Source: Modestobacter versicolor
GTDB taxonomy: Bacteria; Actinomycetota; Actinomycetes; Mycobacteriales; Geodermatophilaceae
DNA: 64,000 nucleotides
Assembly (NCBI RefSeq): GCF_014195485.1
Contig: NZ_JACIBU010000001.1
Span: forward strand, 3,100,001-3,164,000
Reading direction: 5' to 3'
Each line of letters begins with the position of its first letter. Within the stretch, counting starts at the first letter, position 1. Shown one piece after another: positions 1 through 6,389 of this stretch. The notes below the pieces were generated by a model, which saw only the letters and a program-made list of their open reading frames with translations, was not told where the DNA came from and did not search any database. Made by a program: the position numbers and the translations under genes.

Positions 1-504
1 ACCGCGCTGGAGAAGCTGGCCGAGGCGCGGGCCACGGGGAACTTCGACACGGTCAACCAGCAGGAGAAGAACCTCGCGTTCAACCTCGCCGGCCACGTCA
101 ACCACTCGGTGTTCTGGCCGAACATGACCCCCGACGGCGCCGGCCGCCCCGAGGGCGAGGTCGCCGCCGCCATCGACGACCAGTTCGGCGGGTTCGACGG
201 GTTCCAGGGGCACTTCACGGCCACCGCGCTGGGCGTGCAGGGGTCCGGCTGGGCGGCGCTGACCTGGGACTCGGTGGGCCAGAAGCTGCTGGTCAACCAG
301 TTCTACGACCACCAGGGCAACCTCGCGGCGGGGCTGGTGCCGCTGCTGCTGCTCGACATGTGGGAGCACTCGTTCTACCTGGACTACCAGAACGTGAAGG
401 CCGACTACGTGACGGCGTGGTGGAACGTCGTCAACTGGGCCGACGTCGAGCAGCGCCTGGCCCGGGCCCGGACGGCGACCAGCGGGCTGATCGTCCCGGC
501 GTGA
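1..504 (+). CDS. sodA: Superoxide dismutase (Fe/Mn), 3' part
   Basis: Converts superoxide to hydrogen peroxide and oxygen. The frame is open from the first base of the window, so the start lies upstream; 167 codons remain of a family usually about 200-210 residues long. Visible hallmarks are [12 protein letters not shown] near the start (the histidine is a metal ligand) and [13 protein letters not shown] near the end (Asp and His ligands), then the usual C-terminal helix. Metal choice (Mn or Fe) cannot be decided from this piece. The next gene is a manganese/iron transporter on the same strand, a sensible partner. A hairpin at 511-574 follows the stop. Confidence 0.95.
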   Translation, partial: TALEKLAEARATGNFDTVNQQEKNLAFNLAGHVNHSVFWPNMTPDGAGRPEGEVAAAIDDQFGGFDGFQGHFTATALGVQGSGWAALTWDSVGQKLLVNQFYDHQGNLAAGLVPLLLLDMWEHSFYLDYQNVKADYVTAWWNVVNWADVEQRLARARTATSGLIVPA

Positions 505-510
505 AGTGAG

Positions 511-574
511 CCTGTCCTGACCCCCGGGGGCCACAGGTCGGCCCGAGCGGCCCCCGCGGGTCGGGCAGGACAGG
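511..574 (+). terminator. Inverted repeat after superoxide dismutase
   Basis: Nine-base perfect arms CCTGTCCTG (511-519) and CAGGACAGG (566-574) enclose a GC-rich loop that can itself fold. It starts six bases past the sod stop and ends 39 bases before the transporter start. No T-run follows, as is usual for actinobacterial terminators. Confidence 0.5.
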
Positions 575-613
575 GGTGACCGCTCCTGCCCGACCGCCCC
601 CCGCGAGGTCACC

Positions 614-1906
614 GTGTACCTGTCGAAGACCGAGGCCGCCGTCCTCACCAGCACGCTCCCCCGCACCGTCACCCGGCCGGCGCCGTCGCCGTCGAAGCGG
701 CGGCTGTGGACCATGCTCGGACCGGCGTTCGTCGCCGCCGTCGCCTACGTCGACCCGGGCAACTTCGCGACCAACTTCTCCGGCGGCGCCTCGTTCGGCT
801 ACACGCTGCTGTGGGTGATCGTCGCGGCGAACCTGATGGCGATGCTCATCCAGTCGCTCACCGCGAAGCTGGGCCTGGCCACCGGGCGCGACCTGGCCAC
901 CAACTGCCGCGAGCGGCTCCCCCGGCCGGTCACCTGGGGCCTGTGGGCGCAGGCCGAGGCGGTCGCCATCGCCACCGACCTGGCCGAGATCGTCGGCGGC
1001 GCGGTGGCGCTGTACCTGCTCTTCGGCGTGCCGCTGCCGATCGGCGGGCTGATCACCGCCGTCGTCGCGTTCGTGCTGCTGGCGGCGCAGTCGCGAGGGC
1101 ACCGCCCGTTCGAGCGGGTGATCACCGGGCTGCTGCTGGTCATCGGCGGCGGGTTCGCGTACACGCTGGTGGGCTCCGGGGTCGACATGGGCGGGGTCGC
1201 CTCCGGGATGGTGCCGAGCTTCGCCGGCAGCGACAGCCTGCTGCTGGCCACCGGCATCCTCGGCGCCACGGTCATGCCGCACGTCATCTACGTGCACTCC
1301 GCGCTCACCCCCGGCCGGTACGGCGACGCCGTCACCGCCGGGAAGACGCACACCGGACGGCGCCGCCTGCTGCGCGCCCAGCGGCTCGACGTGCTGCTGG
1401 CGATGGGCCTGGCCGGGCTGGTCAACGCCGCGATGCTGGTCATCGCCGCGCAGCTGTTCACCGGCGACGCCTCGATGGACTCGCTGGAGGCCGTGCACGC
1501 CGGGCTCGGCGACCAGCTGGGCACCGGTGCCGCGCTGGCCTTCGCGCTGGCCCTGCTCGCGTCCGGGTTCGCCAGCTCCTCGGTCGGCACGCACGCCGGC
1601 CAGGTCGTGATGGCCGGGTTCCTGCGCAAGCACATCCCGGTGCTGGTGCGCCGGCTGGTCACCCTGGCCCCGGCGCTGCTGGTGCTGGGCCTGGGCGGCG
1701 ACCCGACCACCGCGCTGGTCTGGTCCCAGGTGGTGCTCTGCTTCGGCATCCCGTTCGCGCTGGTGCCGCTGCTCTGGCTCACCTCACGCAAGGACCTGAT
1801 GGGCGGGTGGGTGAACCGGCGGGTCACCACGCTCACCGGGTCGGTCGTCGCCGCCCTGATCATCGGGCTCAACGGCTACCTGCTGACCAGCACCTTCCTC
1901 GGCTGA
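614..1906 (+). CDS. mntH: NRAMP family divalent metal transporter
   Basis: Proton-coupled uptake of Mn2+/Fe2+ across the inner membrane. The 430-residue protein carries the family signatures: DPGN in the first membrane segment (AYVDPGNFATNF) and MPH in the sixth (ATVMPHVIYVHSAL). About eleven hydrophobic helices are visible, and the length is normal. The GTG start follows a GAGG ribosome-binding motif. It lies 109 bases behind superoxide dismutase, and manganese supply to that enzyme is a plausible link. It converges with the next gene, leaving three bases between the two stop codons. Confidence 0.93.
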   Translation: MYLSKTEAAVLTSTLPRTVTRPAPSPSKRRLWTMLGPAFVAAVAYVDPGNFATNFSGGASFGYTLLWVIVAANLMAMLIQSLTAKLGLATGRDLATNCRERLPRPVTWGLWAQAEAVAIATDLAEIVGGAVALYLLFGVPLPIGGLITAVVAFVLLAAQSRGHRPFERVITGLLLVIGGGFAYTLVGSGVDMGGVASGMVPSFAGSDSLLLATGILGATVMPHVIYVHSALTPGRYGDAVTAGKTHTGRRRLLRAQRLDVLLAMGLAGLVNAAMLVIAAQLFTGDASMDSLEAVHAGLGDQLGTGAALAFALALLASGFASSSVGTHAGQVVMAGFLRKHIPVLVRRLVTLAPALLVLGLGGDPTTALVWSQVVLCFGIPFALVPLLWLTSRKDLMGGWVNRRVTTLTGSVVAALIIGLNGYLLTSTFLG

Positions 1907-1909
1907 GCG

Positions 1910-2536
1910 TCAGATCGGGACGACCGGGCCCTCCGCGCGGGGGAAGAGCGGGAAGCGGCTGACGATGCCGTGCCGGGCCAGCGCCTCGTGGAGCCCGCCC
2001 GCCGCCTCGACCACCTCCGGGTGGATCATCACGTCGATCCCGTCGTCGCGGGGCGACGTGCTGGTGACCGCGGGGTGCTCCGTCAGCAACCGGCCCGCCT
2101 CCTCGAACACCTCTCCCGGCGGGAACGGCACCGAGCGCACCTCGACGGTGAACGGGGCGCCGGCGTACCGGTCGACGACCGCTTGGACGGCCGCCGGAAC
2201 CGGGCCGTGCCAGCGGAGGTACACCTGGGTGCGGTCCAGGCTGATCCCCGGCCCGCCCGAGTCCGGGGAGTCCCCCGCGGCGGCCCGCAGGCGGTCGACT
2301 GCCTCGATCATCGCCATGGTCACCGGCGGGGCCTCCAGGCTCTCCAGCAGCTCGTCAGGCAGCGGTCGGACCAGCTCCTCCGGGGCCCGCACCGGCTCCG
2401 AGGGCATCGGTCGCAGCTCGACGTACCGCGGGGTGCCCGCGGGGCCGCCGGGACGCTGCCCGGGCTGCTGCGCACACGCGGCCAGCCCCAGGAGGGCGGC
2501 GGACACCGCCGCGCAGCGCACCAGCCGGCTCGTCAC
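1910..2536 (-). CDS. Putative lipoprotein, paralogue of the gene at 3252-3734
   Basis: A 208-residue protein of unknown function. The N-terminus has a lipoprotein signal: arginine, a hydrophobic run and the lipobox LLGLAAC, so it is predicted to be anchored outside the membrane. The GTG start at 2536 places the lipobox cysteine about 20 residues in; longer in-frame extensions lack a start with a ribosome site. The mature part contains AAGDSPDSGGPGISLDR, a short beta-rich stretch and EHPAV...DDGIDV, all of which recur in the cytosolic protein encoded at 3252-3734. I recognise no named family. Confidence 0.7.
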   Translation of the reverse strand: MTSRLVRCAAVSAALLGLAACAQQPGQRPGGPAGTPRYVELRPMPSEPVRAPEELVRPLPDELLESLEAPPVTMAMIEAVDRLRAAAGDSPDSGGPGISLDRTQVYLRWHGPVPAAVQAVVDRYAGAPFTVEVRSVPFPPGEVFEEAGRLLTEHPAVTSTSPRDDGIDVMIHPEVVEAAGGLHEALARHGIVSRFPLFPRAEGPVVPI

Positions 2537-2692
2537 GCCCGGGATGCTGCTGGTCAGGCCGTCGCCCGGCCACCGATCGGACGGATCCGTGACCGAACGG
2601 AGACCAGCGCACCGATGAGAAGCTGGCGCACCCGCCGTCTCAACGGGTGACCCCACCGGCACGGCCGGTCCTGACGCTGAGGAGCACTGCAC

Positions 2693-3247
2693 ATGGGCGC
2701 CATCAAGGTCCACGAGTTCACCACCGTCGACGGCGTGGTCGACGTCCCGATGTGGACGGTCGACTACGGCTTCCCCGACGACCTGTCCGCCTCGATCGGG
2801 CAGCTCACCGGGTCCTCGGCGGGCATCCTGCTCGGCCGCACCACCTTCGAGATGTTCGCGCCCGCCTGGTCGACCCGCACCGTCGAGGACGACCCGGGCG
2901 CACCGTTCTTCAACGACACCCGCAAGTACGTCGTCAGCTCGACCCTCACCGACGCCGAGTCCGTCTGGCGGAACTCCACCGTGCTCGGCGGCTACTCCGC
3001 CGACCGGGTCCGCGCGCTCAAGGGCGAGGTGGACGGCGACCTGTACGTCAGCGGCAGCGCCACGCTGGTGCGCGCCCTGCTGGCCGACGGGCTGGTCGAC
3101 GAGCTGCACCTCTACGTCTACCCGCTCGCCACCGGGACGGGGATCCGGCTGTTCCCCGAGGGGACCGCGCAGCAGCTGTCCCTGGTGGGGGTGGAGAGCC
3201 TCAGCAACGGGGTGGCGCACCTGACCTACGGACCGGCCGCCGCCTGA
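2693..3247 (+). CDS. RibD C-terminal/dihydrofolate reductase-like protein
   Basis: A 184-residue single-domain protein of the RibD_C (DHFR-like fold) family, which are NADPH-linked reductases. Family features are the N-terminal HEFTTVDGVVD strand, ILLGRTTFEMFAPAW, the nucleotide-binding GDLYVSGSATLVRALLADGLVDEL and the LYVYPLATGTGIRLFP end. The length is normal. The substrate is unknown, and such genes often stand outside riboflavin operons, as here. The ATG start follows a GAGGAG-like stretch. It sits between the two paralogous unknown genes, on the opposite strand. Confidence 0.88.
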   Translation: MGAIKVHEFTTVDGVVDVPMWTVDYGFPDDLSASIGQLTGSSAGILLGRTTFEMFAPAWSTRTVEDDPGAPFFNDTRKYVVSSTLTDAESVWRNSTVLGGYSADRVRALKGEVDGDLYVSGSATLVRALLADGLVDELHLYVYPLATGTGIRLFPEGTAQQLSLVGVESLSNGVAHLTYGPAAA

Positions 3248-3251
3248 CGGC

Positions 3252-3734
3252 TCACTCCGGGGCGACCTCGGCGGACAGCGGGAAGGCGCTGGCCACCCCG
3301 GCCAGCGCCTGCTCCGCGCCGCCGGCCGCCCCGGCCACCGCCGGCGGCACCAGCACCTCGATGCCGTCCCCCTCCGGCCGGGCGGTGGCCGCCTGGACGA
3401 CGTCCGGGTGCTCCCGCACCAGCCGCTCGGCCTCGGCGCGCAGGTCGCCGGGGCGGAAGGCGGTGGGCTGCACGGTCACCGTCACGCCCTCGGCCGAGTC
3501 GACGACCTGCCGGACGGCGGCCGGGAGCTCGCCGGACCAGCGGACGGTGAGCCGGCTGCGGTCCAGGCTCAGCCCCGGGGTGCCGAAGTCCGGCGAGTCG
3601 CCCGCGGCGGCCGACAGCCGCTCCAGCAGGTCGTAGACCTCCGCCCGGGTGCCCGGGTAGACGACGTACTCGCCGTGGCCCAGCCCCGGCGCGGCGGGCG
3701 CCGTCCTCTTCGCCGACCCCTTGCGCGCTGCCAT
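3252..3734 (-). CDS. Unknown cytosolic protein, paralogue of the lipoprotein at 1910-2536
   Basis: A 160-residue protein with no signal peptide and a basic N-terminus (MAARKGSAKR). It shares with the upstream lipoprotein the block AAGDSPDFGTPGLSLDR, then a strand-rich segment ending in ELPAAVRQVVDS, then AERLVREHPDVV and GDGIEVLVPP. The shared part spans roughly residues 35-140. No catalytic motif is obvious. Its ATG is only 25 bases from the divergent SDR start, so there is no room for a normal leader. Function unknown. Confidence 0.75.
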   Translation of the reverse strand: MAARKGSAKRTAPAAPGLGHGEYVVYPGTRAEVYDLLERLSAAAGDSPDFGTPGLSLDRSRLTVRWSGELPAAVRQVVDSAEGVTVTVQPTAFRPGDLRAEAERLVREHPDVVQAATARPEGDGIEVLVPPAVAGAAGGAEQALAGVASAFPLSAEVAPE

Positions 3735-3759
3735 GCCGCCATCATCCAGGCTGGGCGCC

Positions 3760-4545
3760 ATGGAGATCGCAGGAGCACGGATCTGGGTCACCGGCGCCTC
3801 GACCGGGATCGGCGCGGCGCTGGCCCGCGAGCTGGCCGACCGCGGGGCGCGGGTGGCGATCAGCGCCCGCAGCGCCGACCAGCTCGCCGAGGTGGCCGGT
3901 GACCGGATGGCCGTCGTCCCGGTCGACGTCACCGACCGGGCGGCCACCGTGGCCGCGGGCCAGGCGGTGCGGGACGCGCTGGGCGGGCTGGACGTCGCGG
4001 TGCTCAACGCCGGCACCTGGTCGCAGTTCCACGTGGAACCGTGGGACTCCTCGCTGTTCGCCGACCACCTGCAGGTCAACCTGATGGGCGCGGTGCACAC
4101 CATGGAGGCCGTCGTCCCGCGGATGCTGGCCGAGGGGCGCGGCCGGGTCGTCGGGATGGCCTCGGTCGCCGGCTACCGCGGGCTGCCGGGCTCGGAGGCC
4201 TACGGGGCCGGCAAGGCGGCGCTGCTCAACCTGCTCGAGGCGCTGCGCGGGTCGCTGGGGCCGCGCGGCGTCGTCGTCCAGACGCTGTCGCCGGGGTTCG
4301 TGCGCACCCGGATGACCGACCGCAACCGCTTCCCGATGCCGTTCATGGTCGAGCCGGAGGCCGCCGCCCGGACCATCGCCGACGGCATCGCCCGGGACAA
4401 GGCGGAGATCGTCTTCCCGGTGCCGATGATGCTGGTGATGAAGGCCGCCCGGCTGGTGCCGACCCGGGCCTGGACCGCGCTGACGGCGACGATGGCCCGC
4501 CGGGGCCTGCACGGCGGGCCGAGCCGCCGTGCAGACCCCAGGTGA
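3760..4545 (+). CDS. Short-chain dehydrogenase/reductase
   Basis: NAD(P)-dependent oxidoreductase of the classical SDR family, 261 residues. Rossmann motif TGASTGIG is near residue 11; NAG is in the middle (AVLNAGTW); the active-site Ser and Y-x-x-x-K are in GMASVAGYRGLPGSEAYGAGKAAL. The C-terminus (RFPMPFMVEPEAAARTIADGI) resembles SDRs acting on lipid or sterol-like substrates, but the substrate is not known. An ATG 39 bases upstream in frame is less likely because it would overlap the divergent gene. A parS-like site lies inside the coding sequence at 4026-4039. Confidence 0.9.
   Translation: MEIAGARIWVTGASTGIGAALARELADRGARVAISARSADQLAEVAGDRMAVVPVDVTDRAATVAAGQAVRDALGGLDVAVLNAGTWSQFHVEPWDSSLFADHLQVNLMGAVHTMEAVVPRMLAEGRGRVVGMASVAGYRGLPGSEAYGAGKAALLNLLEALRGSLGPRGVVVQTLSPGFVRTRMTDRNRFPMPFMVEPEAAARTIADGIARDKAEIVFPVPMMLVMKAARLVPTRAWTALTATMARRGLHGGPSRRADPR
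4026..4039. promoter_or_regulatory. parS-like ParB binding site 1
   Basis: Exact 14-base palindrome GTTCCACGTGGAAC, identical to three others at 20461, 36377 and 49468. It matches the core of known chromosomal parS sites (Pseudomonas TGTTCCACGTGGAACA; actinobacterial form GTTTCACGTGAAAC). It is embedded in the SDR gene and read as Q-F-H-V-E-P. Confidence 0.72.
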
Positions 4546-4558
4546 GGCGCTGGACTGG

Positions 4559-4610
4559 CCCCCTCGCAGGGACCCGGCCCGAGCGGAGCGAGGGTCGGGG
4601 GGCGAGGGGG
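4559..4610. terminator. Bidirectional terminator, member of a dispersed repeat family
   Basis: Arms CCCCCTCGC (4559-4567) and GCGAGGGGG (4602-4610) with inner GACCC/GGGTC pairing, between the convergent stops at 4545 and 4618. On the minus strand it begins GAAGGACCCCCTCGCCCCCC, nearly the same as the element at 43379-43429, so it belongs to a repeat family. Confidence 0.65.
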
Positions 4611-4617
4611 TCCTTCT

Positions 4618-5373
4618 TCAGTCGCGGGGGCCGCCGGCGACGTAGATGACCTGACCGGAGACGAAGCCGGCGCCCTCGCTGCAGAGGAACGACGCGGTGT
4701 GCGCGATGTCCTCGGGCTGGCCGACCCGGGCGACCGGGATCTGCTTGGCGGCCATCTCCTTGAACTGCTCGAACGGCACGCCCACCCGCTCGGCGGTCTG
4801 CGCGGTCATCTCGGTCTCGATGAAGCCCGGCGCGATCGCGTTCGCGGTGACGTTGTAGCGGCCCAGCTCGATGGCGAGGGTCTTGGTGAACCCCTGCATG
4901 CCGGCCTTGGCCGCGGAGTAGTTGACCTGGCCGCGGTTGCCCAGCGCCGAGACGCTGGACAGGTTCACGATCCGGCCGTACTCGGCCTGGACCATGTGCT
5001 TCTGGGCGGCCTTGGTCATCAGGAACGCGCCCCGCAGGTGCACGCCGAGCACGGCGTCCCAGTCCTCGACGCTCATCTTGAACAGCAGGTTGTCCCGGGT
5101 GATCCCGGCGTTGTTCACCAGCACGGTGGGGGCGCCGAGCTCCTGGGCGACCCGCTCCACGGCGGCGTTGACCGACTCCTCGTCGGCGACGTTCGCGCCC
5201 ACGGCCAGCGCCTCGCCGCCGGCGGAGGTGATCGCCTCCACGGTGCCCGCGCAGGCCGCCTCGTCGAGGTCGAGCACCGCGACCTGCATCCCGTCCTGGG
5301 CGAACCGCCGTGCGACGGCCGCGCCGATCCCGCGTGCCGCTCCGGTGATGATCGCCGTCCGCTGCTCTGCCAC
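4618..5373 (-). CDS. fabG: 3-oxoacyl-ACP reductase-like SDR
   Basis: A 251-residue NAD(P)H-dependent reductase of the FabG type, which reduces 3-oxoacyl thioesters. TGAARGIG binds the cofactor; NNAG is followed by NLSSVSALGNRGQVNYSAAKAG, giving the Ser-Tyr-Lys triad; the C-terminal FVSGQVIYVAGG is typical of FabG and PhaB/FabG4-like proteins. The GTG start at 5373 follows GAGGAG with good spacing; longer in-frame starts lack this. It is not beside other fatty-acid genes, so it may serve a side pathway. Confidence 0.9.
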   Translation of the reverse strand: MAEQRTAIITGAARGIGAAVARRFAQDGMQVAVLDLDEAACAGTVEAITSAGGEALAVGANVADEESVNAAVERVAQELGAPTVLVNNAGITRDNLLFKMSVEDWDAVLGVHLRGAFLMTKAAQKHMVQAEYGRIVNLSSVSALGNRGQVNYSAAKAGMQGFTKTLAIELGRYNVTANAIAPGFIETEMTAQTAERVGVPFEQFKEMAAKQIPVARVGQPEDIAHTASFLCSEGAGFVSGQVIYVAGGPRD

Positions 5374-5501
5374 TGCGTCTCCTCGTCGAGTTCGCCAGCG
5401 GGCCGCCGCGGATCCCCGCCGCGGCCCGTCTTCCTGGCTCACTGCATAGCACCAGGCGCCCGGACGGCGCGCACCCGGCCGGTCGGCGGCAGGATCGGCG
5501 C

Positions 5502-5825
5502 GTGGCCTACCTCCTGCTCGCCTGCGCCATCGCCACCGAGGTCGCGGCGACCTCGCTGCTGCCGAGGACGGCCGGGTTCACCGTGCTGCTGCCCAGCCTG
5601 GCGGTGGTGGCCGGCTACGCGCTGTCGTTCGTGCTGCTGTCCCAGGTGGTGAAGACGGTGCCGGTGGCGGTGGCGTACGCGATCTGGTCGGCAGCCGGCA
5701 CCGCGGCCGTGGCGGCCATCGGCGCCACCTTCCTCGGCCAGCCGCTCAGCCCCTGGCAGGTGGCCGGCCTGGCGCTCGTCATCACCGGCGTCGTGCTGCT
5801 CCAGCTCGGCGGCGCCACCCACTGA
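5502..5825 (+). CDS. Small multidrug resistance (SMR) family transporter
   Basis: A 107-residue, four-helix membrane protein that exchanges protons for cationic compounds or guanidinium as a dimer. The membrane-embedded glutamate is present at residue 13 (LLLACAIATEVAATSLL). AVAYAIWSAAGTA and the C-terminal GVVLLQLG are also family-typical. The GTG start has no ribosome-binding motif; a CAGGAT hexamer ends six bases before it, so a leaderless transcript is possible. It could be a drug pump or a guanidinium exporter; the sequence alone does not decide. Confidence 0.9.
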   Translation: MAYLLLACAIATEVAATSLLPRTAGFTVLLPSLAVVAGYALSFVLLSQVVKTVPVAVAYAIWSAAGTAAVAAIGATFLGQPLSPWQVAGLALVITGVVLLQLGGATH

Positions 5826-5874
5826 CCGGAGACACCGGTCGAGGATGAGGTGTGAGTCACAGGTTGGTCGAGGT

Positions 5875-5897
5875 TTGGCCCGCTCCTGCCGGGCCAA
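5875..5897 (+). terminator. Inverted repeat between SMR gene and RsbW-like gene
   Basis: Eight-base perfect arms TTGGCCCG (5875-5882) and CGGGCCAA (5890-5897) with a seven-base loop, 50 bases past the SMR stop and 50 before the next start. It is a likely terminator, though a leader structure of the next gene cannot be excluded. Confidence 0.4.
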
Positions 5898-5947
5898 GAC
5901 AGGGGTTCGCCGTTCGTCGGTCAGCGGCCAGAGTGCGAGGAGACGTG

Positions 5948-6388
5948 GTGACGGGCGAGTCGGCGGGCCTGGCGTGGCCGTCGTCCCCACCGCCGCCGGC
6001 GGTCGACGGCTGGAGCTGGGAGCTCGAGCACGTCGCGCAGCTGCCCGGGGTCCGCGCCCAGCTGCGCCGGGGCCTGGCCCAGCACTCCGCGGGCGACCCG
6101 GTCGCCACCGAGCGCGACGAGGCCGTCGTCCTGGCCTTCGACGAGATGGCCTCCAACGCCCTGCGGCACGGCGGTGGGGGTGTCCGCGCCCGCGTGCAGC
6201 AGACACCCGACGCGTGGCTGATCGAGGTCCGGGACTCCGCCCCGCAGACGCCGCCCCGGCCGGCGGTCGGCCGCGACCCCAGCCAGGGCGGCCTCGGGCT
6301 CTACCTGATCGCCGAGATGGCCCACGACCACGGCTGGCACCTCACCGAGGGCCAGAAGGGCGTCTGGGCGCTGCTCCCCCGCCGCTGA
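5948..6388 (+). CDS. RsbW-like ATP-binding protein (anti-sigma kinase family)
   Basis: A 146-residue HATPase_c protein of the RsbW/SpoIIAB type, which in partner-switching systems phosphorylates a STAS anti-antisigma factor and sequesters a sigma factor. N-box FDEMASNALRHGGG and the glycine-rich lid GGLGLYLIAEM are clear; the G1 box is the reduced form DSAPQTPP common in actinobacteria. I take the GTG at 5948, five bases after AGGAG; GTG 5945 or an upstream GTG at 5852 are alternatives. It is a paralogue of the protein at 13615-14097. It converges with the SpoIIE phosphatase gene with one base between stops. Confidence 0.85.
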   Translation: MTGESAGLAWPSSPPPPAVDGWSWELEHVAQLPGVRAQLRRGLAQHSAGDPVATERDEAVVLAFDEMASNALRHGGGGVRARVQQTPDAWLIEVRDSAPQTPPRPAVGRDPSQGGLGLYLIAEMAHDHGWHLTEGQKGVWALLPRR

Positions 6389-6389
6389 C

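Noticed and set aside
505-613. Manganese riboswitch upstream of the NRAMP gene
   Set aside because: The 109 bases show one long inverted repeat but no yybP-ykoY-like conserved loops, so a terminator is the simpler reading.
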